Of a stretch of DNA of 42,565 nucleotides, positions 33,559 through 42,565 are shown piece by piece; within the stretch, counting starts at the first letter, position 1, and every line of letters begins with the position of its first letter. This DNA is from Helochares maculicollis (taxonomy: Eukaryota; Arthropoda; Insecta; Coleoptera; Hydrophilidae): positions 1 through 42,565 of the forward strand of contig JAWQRO010000336.1 in NCBI GenBank assembly GCA_033557835.1. Reading direction: 5' to 3'. Position numbers and translations under genes: made by a program. The notes beneath the pieces are model-generated. The model searched no databases, was not told the DNA's origin, and saw only the letters and a program-made list of their open reading frames with translations.

Positions 33559-34827
33559 CTAGATGCGCAAGTTTAAAATGTCGTTTTGTTGTCAAGAGAT
33601 GGCGCTTGAAATCTATTGAAGTAGTCATTGGAACCCAAAGCGCCTTGTTTTTGGTAAGACTGTCCACTACAAAACGTCGTATACATTTAGTTAGTCGCAT
33701 ACTTCTTTTTCGTGTTAGGTGTGTTGAATTTTGAACCAAGTTAAAAGCATTTGCGGCATATAATGATTTTCTTGTTCAATCAAAAGAAAAAGGCATCGAA
33801 AAGTCATCGGATTCTTGTAAAGAATCTTGTACGGTGATCTTGTTCCAATTGTTGAGACTGGTGAAGGCAGGTTTTAACGTTTCTAAATTGGCGATTTCAA
33901 TGTTATTGACAAAGAACGTGAAAATCGACCAAACAAGTGAAGACATCGAATTACAAGCATTACTTGACGAAGGCGATACACAAACACAACATATGACGGC
34001 GGAGCAGTTGAATGTCACTCGGCAAGCCATTTCTATTTCACCGGAGACCCATGGGAAAGATTAAAAAGATTGGAAAATGGGTTCAACAAAAACTGAACGA
34101 ACGACAGATGGAGAAACTAAAAACTGTGTGTGAAATACTGCACTTACGCCCCAAAAGAGAAGGTTTTTTGCATCGGGTTGTAATTGGCGGTAAAAAATTG
34201 ATATATTTTGAGAATCCAAAACGTAAGAAATAATGAGTAATGCCAAGAAAACCATCAACATCGAGTACAAAACCGGATCGTTTTGGGTGGAATAGAATAC
34301 TGTGTGTGTGGTGGGATCAGAAGGGAGTAGTGTACTACGAGCTTCTCAAACTCGGCGAAACTGTTAATACTATCTCCGCTACTGACAACAAATGATTAAC
34401 TTAAGTCACGCATTGATCGAAAATCTCCCAGAATGAACTAAAAGACACGGCAACGTCGTTCTGCAGCATGACAACGCTCCTGCACATTCAGCCAAAGTGG
34501 TCAAAGAAACGATTTCTTCGCTTTGTTTTAAACTCCTACTCCAGCCGCCGTGTTTACCAGACCTGATGCCTTCCGATTGTTCCCTCTTCTCTTTGATGAG
34601 ACACGTACTGGCTGAGCAACACTTCAAGACTTTCCAGGATGTACAAAAATGGCTTGATAGCCATTATCGATGAGAGTTGAAGCTTTCTTTTGGAATGGTA
34701 TCCATAAATTGTCCGAGAGATGGAAAAATATATAATAGGCGAGAGCCAATATTTTGAAAAAAAATTATTTACTGTTGGTTTTAAATAATTGCATATTTAA
34801 AAAAACATTTTACACTGGCGCACCTGG
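33559..34827 (+). mobile_element. Nearly full-length dead mariner with terminal inverted repeats and TA target duplication
   Basis: The left end CTAGATGCGCAAGTTTAAAA (33559) and the reverse complement of the right end, CCAGGTGCGCCAGTGTAAAA (34827), match at 16 of 20 bases, and TA flanks both sides (33557-33558 and 34828-34829). The length of 1269 bp is right for mariner. Transposase pieces on the plus strand are ALLDEGDTQTQ and AEQLNVTRQAIS (about 33957-34035), MGKIKKIGKWVQQKLNERQM (34052-34111), CEILHLRPKREGFLHRVV, IYFENPKRKK (34201-34230), then QHDNAPAHSAK (about 34466-34498), PDLMPSDCSLF (about 34560-34590), LAEQHFK and VQKWLD. It belongs near the mauritiana-type mariners. Several frameshifts are present, and the first catalytic Asp (GDEKW in the family) reads GGKKL, so it cannot be active. 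It is not a host gene. Confidence 0.93.
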
Positions 34828-35930
34828 TATTATGAAGAAGATTTTATTTTCGTTCCATCATTAATCCTAGTAGTACCCAAATTTTTGATAAATATTTTAT
34901 AAACCGTTCTATAATTTGGTACTTTACAGGAAAATTCTTTGTAACTGACGAAATAGACAATACACAGTAAATCACAGTTCTATGTAAGGTTAAAAGAAGT
35001 GTGATGCCACCCTATAAGTTTACATAAAAATGCAGCTTAGAGTAGTGATTATTTTTTTTGTTTCTTCAAAAAGGTAACATTTTATAGCGCAGCAATATTT
35101 TATTGTGTTTTCAAATAAAATCTAATAAAATAGATGTAGAAGAGAACGCAGTCAATCTTCAAATATAAACAAAAACATTAACAATCGTCTTAAAAATTTG
35201 AAAAAACATGGCTTGTCACGTTTCCAAGTCAATGATATTTGATTATAACAATACAGCAATTCGTACTAATTTTCCTTTTAAAAATATTGAGGCACACAAG
35301 TTGTTTAATTCAAAAGTAGTAAATCAATCATTTTCAAAAATAACAGATATTTTACAAACCATTGATAAATGATAAATCTCTCGATTTTCCTTTAAAGGTA
35401 AAGATCCGCAGAATTGGCTATTTTCAATAAAAGACAATCAAAAATGTAAAATCGGAACTGTACAAAAATTTTTTATTGCGTTTAACCTTTAACCAAATTT
35501 TTAAAACAATAGAATTTTCCAGAATCTGTACGTGAAAGTACTTTGCTTCAAAACAAAGCTTAATCTGGTGTATTTCGTTTTTGAAAACACAAAATATTTC
35601 AACTAGCTTAACGAAAGTAGTCGTTACCAATTGATTTGACGCAAATTGATGTCACAATATTATTAACTATGATCTGATAATATAGCACTTTAAATTATAT
35701 TCGTGAACGAATCTAGTCAGTACTCTAAGACGAAATAAGTTTAGGTGTATAATTTAATTATAATACTAAAATATATAGTATGTACATCATTCTTTTCTGC
35801 TTTCATTGGATAGAATTTCACTGGCTTTTGAATAAACATGGTTGGATAATAAGTAATTTTCCTATTAAATGGTAGATAACACATATGTTCCTGGAAGATT
35901 AATAAGCTGTATTATGGCTACAAACTGCAA

Positions 35931-36386
35931 ATGTTTTTAGAATTTTCTCTCATTTCCAATGGAAAGAAGAATATAAAAATTAAAAAATATATTTTTAAGT
36001 TCAACACTTCCTATTTCGCCAAAGATGAAAGAATCATCCATGAATTTTGGAGAAGTCATGAATTTTTTAAATCATTAGTTACTTCTTCAGTCCTAGATTT
36101 TCCGCAAAACTCTAAATCACATGTTTGTTGTTCTATTTTTCTACACGCAGCATTATTGCTCATATTTAATTTATGCAAAAATTTGAGCTTTAACAATATC
36201 CTGGCAACCACTGAAATAACCCCAATGAAGTCTAAACAAAATCTTTGTCCGAAACTGAATGCTATATCATTTTCTACTATCTTTAAAAATTTTGAAAATA
36301 AGTTTACAATGAAAATATCTCATGAGTCAAATACATTGGCTCCCTTTTTCAAAGCCATATTTAACTCAATCCCAGTTTTGTCGTAA
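35931..36386 (+). other. Unexplained 151-codon open frame, with an open frame on the opposite strand too
   Basis: This is the longest open frame in the window: 151 codons from a Met at 35931, ending in a stop at 36384-36386. The protein is Phe/Ser/Lys-rich with no motif I know. On the minus strand the same DNA has an 84-codon run free of stops (about 36343 to 36089) reading through FSFGQRFCLDFIGVISVVAR and NNAACRKIEQQTCDLEFCGK, preceded after one stop by TKTGIELNMALKKGANVFDS. The minus-strand composition looks more protein-like. It may be a decayed coding fragment (retrocopy or element) on the minus strand; I cannot name it, and chance is possible. Confidence 0.25.
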
Positions 36387-38644
36387 ATATCAATTTAAAA
36401 TCTCCTTTATTTACATAGTATGTATTAGGTACTATAATTTTTAGAAAAAAGTCTGCAGAAAGAGCAAATTTACATGCACTATACATACAAAAAAGTATGG
36501 TGTAAGAAGGTTTTTAATCTATTTAAACTGGTTGCATGTAAATATTCTGATAATAGTAATATTTAAAATATAATTTCTTATAAATTTCAGATTCATATAA
36601 AAAAGCACAAAACCCTAATTCTAGAGAAACATTGTGATTTATAGAACATATTTGCTGATGGAGCACAAAACTATGAGTCTCACCACAATGCATATGCAAA
36701 TACCGAAGAAATTATTTTATTTGACAGATTTAATAAAACGTACTTCTGCCTGAGTTTATGCGAAATTAAGGCGCTTGGCACTAACTAAATTAAGTAAGAG
36801 GTACAATCACTAATTAAGAAGTTAGGCCAATAGTAGGGCTGGGAAAAATTTAAGTAATTGTCAATAAATTAAAATAACTTAGACTGACGTCCGTTATCCA
36901 ATATTAACTAGCATTTAGTTTGTCTTTTAAGTCAAATAAAGAAATGAAACAGAAATATCCAAATCAAGAATTTCTGTATTAACTGCTATAGAGCTAATTA
37001 TATCAAATTAAAACTCTAGCAAGCATATCTTGCTGACTAATTAATATTTATTGCACTAATTGTTTTTCTAATGCTTGTCATCTGAGTGGTTTCATCATTT
37101 TATTTTTCTATCCAGCAAGCTACTTTTTTATTTTCTCAACTATGGTCACTTTAAGAGTATTACATTTTAGTGAGAATGTAGATCTTTCAAGCAGAAAAAT
37201 TGTTCACTAAGAGATGTTCTAATAAAGCATTAACTCATAATATGTACTAAATATTAATATCTTGATTACTAATTTGAAAATTTAAGAACAAGTTGGCTTA
37301 ATTTTTTTGCACCTTACATACGTTAAAAATTGAAGAAAATAATTGTGCCATATGAATGCAGGTAAACTTTATTTCATATAAAAGACATCATTGGGCTCCT
37401 TTATAAGCTAGCACTTAAGATTATTATTTCATTATGTTTGAGTAATACTACGTATAAGTAGAAATAATAAGCAATTACAAAAATAATTTTTGTAATCACA
37501 AAGAAATTTTTAGACTTACAAAATCCCCTAAACACCCAATATACAAATTCATATCTACTAGATAGTAGTAATATCCTAACACAGTAATAAATATTTATTT
37601 TAGTGCACTATGTATTGGAAAAGCTATGTATAAATCGAAACTAAATTTAAACAATTAATTAATGACGCTTTCCCCAAATAGCTGAAAAATCAATAATAAA
37701 CTCCTATTTACAAAGTTACATCATTTCGCCCTCGTATTTATCCAATTTTTAAGTTTGTTATTTATTTATGGTAATAAATTTAATATTACAGACATATAAA
37801 ACCGACCAGCTCTTATAATAAGCACGATACATTTTATAAGCTGCTAGTTTTTACCTTGCGCCTCCACCAATTGCGCAGGTATAGGGAAAATTCATGGGAA
37901 CCGAATGCGGCTCCCAAGTAACGCGATGCACGTAAAACACAACATAGTTTTTTTACAGAAAAACATTGGATTACCCCGTAATATTTCCATTGCATGCAAA
38001 ACATGTAACGCTTTTATTACTTGATTACGATAAAATCTCTCATAAACCAGCGGAATATCTGTAGACATGGAATATGCGTGCATGAAATACCTAAGTAATT
38101 ACTTCCTTATTGCAGATATACCAGATATTCTTAACTGAAAACTTTCCATGAATACAAAAATTATTAGACGAATTTGCAAGTAAGTAACTCTATATTTCAA
38201 GTCAACCTTCCAAATGGAAATACTTTATCCATAGGTAGCCCACACACACAAAGCTATCTCTATCCCCTCTATTTCTGCTTCCAGCACGACAGTGTCATGC
38301 TTCATCAACAGGTAATTGATCGAAATTTATGTGTAACAAACTAAAGTACGACATTGAATGATTTATTGCTTAAGTAGAAAGCCGTGCCGCGCGAGGCTTA
38401 CAATATTAACCTTCTAATTATCAGTTGTGAGTTGATATTCATATATCTTTTTGTCAACAAAACATTGTATTCCAACTAATACACAAAGTGTGTAAATTTA
38501 TAGTACGTTTGTAACAAGTATTTAAATAAAAGCTGGCATTTGAAATTATTACTTTCATGTCTGTACAGTTTTATTTAAAAATTATGAGCTACCCATATAA
38601 AAGTTTCCACGAAAGGGTGGCACAAACTTTCGTTAAATGCTTAC

Positions 38645-38661
38645 GTGGCTGCTTCAGCCAC
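38645..38661. repeat. Small perfect hairpin, 7-bp stem and 3-nt loop
   Basis: GTGGCTG (38645-38651), CTT, CAGCCAC (38655-38661). The stem is G+C-rich in A+T-rich surroundings. Confidence 0.75.
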
Positions 38662-38960
38662 CAGTGGGCAAAATTGCCTTCTGACCTTTTTTAAAATGCA
38701 AGTAGACGCACATCAATAATATTTCACGTGCCCTTTCATACGCTACATATATATTTTGTCTTGTTTTGCAAACAGAATTTTACAAATGAACGAAGCATAT
38801 TGGCCTATGAAAGCTTGACTAAAACTATTGAAGTATAAAATAGCTTAATGCAAAGCAAAAGACGATTTAAATTGTCATTTCCGTTTAACTTTGACAAATT
38901 TAATTATCCTGGACGTAGCATATTCTCCTTACTATTTTTCTACAAGCTTGTTCATATTCA

Positions 38961-38992
38961 GTTTACTAAAATTTAGGTTTACTAAAATTTAG
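38961..38992. repeat. Perfect 16-bp tandem duplication
   Basis: GTTTACTAAAATTTAG occurs twice back to back (38961-38976 and 38977-38992). This looks like a recent replication-slippage duplication. Confidence 0.9.
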
Positions 38993-40100
38993 CGTATTAA
39001 GTTTAGTTTGTTCAATTGAATTACAGTTCGCAAGCTGCTATAAAACTATACTTACCAAGACGGCGTAATTTACAAACTCTCTATCAAAAGATTTGCTTTG
39101 ATTTTTGTACTTAATAGTGATTCAACAATACGTTTGGACTATAGAAGAATGTAACATTCTGAATGCTAGTTCTAATCAACCACTGGTGAAATACGTTGCT
39201 GAGTTTATTGCGATTGACAGTACAGCACCAATAAAATTGCAGCACTCTTACAATTTGCTTAAAATGTGTGTACGATAAATTCACGGAAGTGCATGATCTT
39301 GACTTCTATATCCGTCTGCCTTTTTATCCGTTTTTTAAAATGTCAACATGCAATGCGTAACTCAACCTTCGGTCTGTCATGTAAACATTTGATTATTTTG
39401 CGTAAACATCCCTGGGGTGCATAAAAATTAGCAATTTGTATCGCTCTTAAGCAATTAACTTTGTGCTTAAAGAATATCTGCGTATATTAGTTAAGCTATT
39501 AATAATTGCTCTTTTATAAGACTTTAGCTAAAAATAACAACTATTTTAATAGAAGAATCACTACAAACCTTAAATAAATAGTATGACAAAACAACTGATC
39601 ACTTTAAACTATTTGCTAAAATTTAAATTTAAAATTTGTTTCTACTGTTAACTGAAATCGACATATACGCTTTAATGCTGAAGAGTAATAGGTAAAAACA
39701 TTAGGTTTCATATACTACCGTGCGGAACTTAACTGCTTCTTTCAAACAACTATTAGGCATGTTAATAAAGCTCATGACTAGGTGGATAAGAAAACAAATC
39801 ATTTGAAAATAAGCCTTAAGGAGGAAGTTGAGAAATGTTTGTGGGTTACATAATACTAGAAAGTGACAAAGCTAGACTGAATCCTTCCAACACATAAATA
39901 TCATTTCATAGAATACAAATTTTGATAACAAAAAAGAACTGATATTTTTTCTGGCGAGTTCTTTGCCCCCTTTCAACCACCCACGAAGTTTATTACACTC
40001 TTAATATATATACTGTACTTAATTGAAGAAGACGCTAGCGCCGACAAACAGAAACGTATTTTTGTCCATCCTAAATATGTTGAAGTAAAAAGTACCAAAC

Positions 40101-40176
40101 CATTAACTGCTATGTGTATTACCAAACATTGTGAAATGATCAATATAATATTTAAACATATATAATATAAACGCAT
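40101..40176 (-). CDS. Ret: Candidate Ret exon 1 (signal peptide)
   Basis: An ATG at 40176 in good insect start context (five A's before it) opens 25 codons beginning MRLYYICLNIILIISQCLVI, a short basic start followed by a hydrophobic core, as in a signal peptide. The frame then meets G|GTTTGG at 40101/40100, a usable but weak donor, leaving one extra base. Exon 2 begins with two bases that complete that codon, giving ...IAVN-VAG-VYFS. In human RET the signal peptide ends just before LYFS, so the predicted cleavage after VAG falls in the right place. The intron would be 9.1 kb, in line with the other long introns here. The frame stays open upstream to 40317, so a start at another Met, such as the one nine codons earlier, is possible. 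Inference only: another signal exon could lie right of the window. Confidence 0.45.
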
Positions 40177-42565
40177 TTTTCCTGTTTTGCAAATATCATT
40201 CATAATTATTTTATATAGAGTACTTTCCAATTGTTTTAAATTAATACAATCGCTACGGCCCATTTTGAAGCATCGATTAAAAAGTCGAGAAATTTTTATT
40301 CTTTTTTTATGTAACAAAGTAGTGACTTTTACAAATTAAGTTTTCTGAATTAGTTTCCTCACAAATGGAAGCAAGAAATGCACCGAATAATGGAATTAAC
40401 AAACTTAAAGCGGAACCAGCAATTTTAATGTTGTCGCTCCCGCATTTCATATTTACATGTTGTTAACCATCTGTTCCATTTGAAATTCTGACAACTTAGC
40501 CTTCTTTAATAGAGAAAATTGCACAAGTTTTTTTGTAGAGCAGGTTTAAATTGCCTTAAGTAATAGTAGACCAAGAATTTAGCTCTCAGTGTATGTCTTA
40601 ATTTACAAACGATGTAATTTTGAAAGGGTTGATTTAGGTTGCCCCTTACTCATTTGCTTTGTATATCTATAAACATTGTCCATTCAGCTATGTAACTAGA
40701 TACTATATTCTACGAATACTGTTAGTTAATAATTGCATGTTATAAAGATTTGCTGCTTGTGCGAAGGAAACTTTTACAGGCATGACATGGCACCGAGTAG
40801 TTCTTGAATTGCTTCCATCTTTCTACAAAATTCCTTGGATTGTCGCTCTAATAATAAATCAAATTGTGTCACATTAACATTGCTTGCATGTTTATTTCGA
40901 TCCATTACCTGTTGTTGGAGATGACACGACAATAGCTGAGTCTTTTCACATTCGCAAAGAAATCGATTTTGAATCGATCTTTTGCTTTGATATACATTCT
41001 ACTCAACCATTCAGCATTGCTATAATGGAATTAGAAAGCATATTTTTGAATGCAACGAGATCAAATATATGAACTAAAACATAGAGATAATGTATTAAAC
41101 ATTTCAGTACTAGCAAATGTATTTTTAAGCTCTTTACATTACACAAAGAGCAAAAAACATCTTTATGAACAAAGTTTCCTAAATTACCTTTTCCAGTAGC
41201 TGCGCACATAAACCTTACTATAAAATTGAATTTAACAAAGTTGGAGAGAAAATTTTAATTTCTACTTAATTATTACTTTCACATTTAGTCAAACTATATG
41301 CTTTATTATTTGACCACATTTCATTGCAGATTTAAATAATGGAACATTTTGCATACCTAGTTAGAAGTAACTTATTTTTGCAAAGTTTATTTGACAAAAA
41401 TTATTTTTCAAATGTTAGTAAGTTTTTAAGCAAATTAAAACAAATTGCAATTGTGATTAAGCTAATAAATACTACGTCTTGCCTTTTTGTCGTTCTAGTC
41501 CGACAAAGATTTTCATTTTGCTTTCTTTATCGTTTCAAAATTACCCATCTTGAAACGTAACAAAAGCCTTACGGTTGTACAAAATACAAAAGCATTTCAC
41601 TTATTGTTAGCTATACAATACAAAGCAGTGAGTTTAATTAAAATAGAACATGCAACATAATAGTGTGCTAGTAGGGCTTTAAATATAATTAAACATTTGC
41701 TACTCACCTTGTCTTATTAAAACTTTATTGTTGCAATATTTCTACTTCATTATTTTATTATTTTTTACTATTACAACTAGGATTGAAGCTGTAGCTAGGT
41801 ATTCATAAAATTGTAGTTACAAAGGAGCTCTGCATAGATTTTCATTTGGAATGCTATTAGCATTGCCAACATTATCTGGAATTTGTTCGGAAAATCGTAG
41901 AACACACGTAATAGCAAACTCTAGAAAATACGCCAAGGTATAACATTGTATTTCCTTTGCTATTTCCTATCGATTGCTTTCCGCTCAGAACAAGTATCTC
42001 CAATCTTTGTAGCGTCGAGCTGTTATTACATATATTTACACTAGTGTTCATTTCCATTCATTACAATAACATGCATTTTTTATGAAAATTTATTGCATCC
42101 TACACATAATTTATTGCAAGTTGTTTGAACAATATGGACAATAACTGTTTCAAGTTCAGAAAGCAGAGAAGTTTTGATCGAGTTCAAGGAAGTCATACAA
42201 ACATATCACTATATCATATGTATCATAATAGCAGATTGTGATATCAACTGATTATTGTCTCTTCGTATTGCGAATTTAAAATTATTGGGACAAAAACGAT
42301 ATGGCATCTAAGTAAGGCTGTTTCAAGTTCAATACAATGCGGGAGCTTATATTAAGATCAATCAATTCATTAAGAAACAGCTTAGCATTAATTTAGTAGT
42401 AATGCTCACTTAAAGCAACTTGTTTTCTATAAGGGATATTAGAGTTAAGATCTATATTAAGTGAGGCGTGGGTGTCACCTTCTGTAACTTAACGTTTTTC
42501 AATACTGAACTGGCCAAATATTTCAAAGTTAATAATCGTTACTCTATTTAATATATATATATATA
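40177..42565. other. Presumed 5' flank of Ret, no gene recognised
   Basis: The stretch has short open frames on both strands (for example 40884-41072, 41339-41560 and 41872-42057) with no known protein features. A donor-like CAG|GTAATG on the minus strand at about 40905 could end a 5' untranslated exon, but nothing supports it. The window closes with a TA run. Confidence 0.5.

Larger units (their letters stand above)
31000..40100 (-). other. Putative Ret intron 1
   Basis: If the signal exon at 40101-40176 is right, this is a 9.1-kb first intron. It contains the mariner at 33559-34827, an unexplained stretch open on both strands at 35931-36386, a hairpin at 38645-38661 and a 16-bp tandem duplication at 38961-38992. 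About 31380-31470 is rich in ATTAATTA and TTTGCAT-type homeodomain motifs and might be regulatory. The remaining stretches are A+T-rich with nothing I can support. Confidence 0.5.

Noticed and set aside
33500..34030. Minus-strand open frames at 33500-33739 and 33776-34030
   Set aside because: They lie wholly or mostly within the plus-strand mariner and are its antisense shadows.
40905..41000. Donor-like CAG|GTAATG on the minus strand, possible 5' untranslated exon
   Set aside because: A single splice-like motif without an acceptor partner, start codon logic or homology is not enough.
1..42565. TA runs at both ends of the window as possible repeats with meaning
   Set aside because: Simple TA microsatellites are common in such DNA; the coincidence at both edges more likely reflects how the window or contig was cut.

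Overview
The window is strongly A+T-rich animal DNA, and its content points to an insect. It has spliceosomal exons with GT/AG borders, two mariner elements and a Jockey-type non-LTR retrotransposon. I cannot name the order; the long introns argue against a compact Drosophila-type gene, and a beetle or another insect with large introns would fit.

The one cellular gene I can identify is on the minus strand. It is the 5' (extracellular) half of Ret, the receptor tyrosine kinase with cadherin-like domains and a cysteine-rich domain. I rebuilt ten consecutive internal exons by hand between 30999 and 6598. All ten join in frame with consistent splice phases, and together they follow vertebrate RET from the mature N-terminus (VYFS) through four cadherin-like domains (CLD1-4) into the cysteine-rich domain and a Thr-rich juxtamembrane stretch. 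A candidate signal-peptide exon lies about 9 kb upstream at 40176-40101; its phase and predicted cleavage point fit. With it, about 671 codons are present. The transmembrane segment and the kinase domain were not found and are probably left of position 1.

Layout from left to right: 1-6597 is the intron after exon 11. It holds a two-copy tandem repeat (about 265-bp unit), a possible enclosing element, a perfect palindrome and two hairpins. 6598-10841 holds exons 11 to 6 with two very short introns (65 and 57 bp). 10842-15724 is an intron, then exon 5. 15891-27278 is an 11.4-kb intron containing a decayed Jockey retrotransposon (about 18570-21735) whose endonuclease region is interrupted by a decayed mariner (about 18679-19667), plus a diverged single copy of the tandem-repeat unit near 25410-25560. 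27279-30999 holds exons 4, 3 and 2. 31000-40100 is the putative first intron, with a second, nearly full-length dead mariner (33559-34827) bounded by inverted repeats and TA, and an unexplained stretch open on both strands (35931-36386). 40177-42565 is presumed 5' flank with nothing recognisable.

I see no bacterial-type operons, CRISPR arrays, rRNA or convincing tRNA genes. The best candidates for something new are the nested transposon, the tandem/dispersed 265-bp repeat family, the divergent features of this Ret ectodomain (no CLD4 cysteines, a basic cluster before the membrane), and several G+C-richer intron blocks that could be enhancers.
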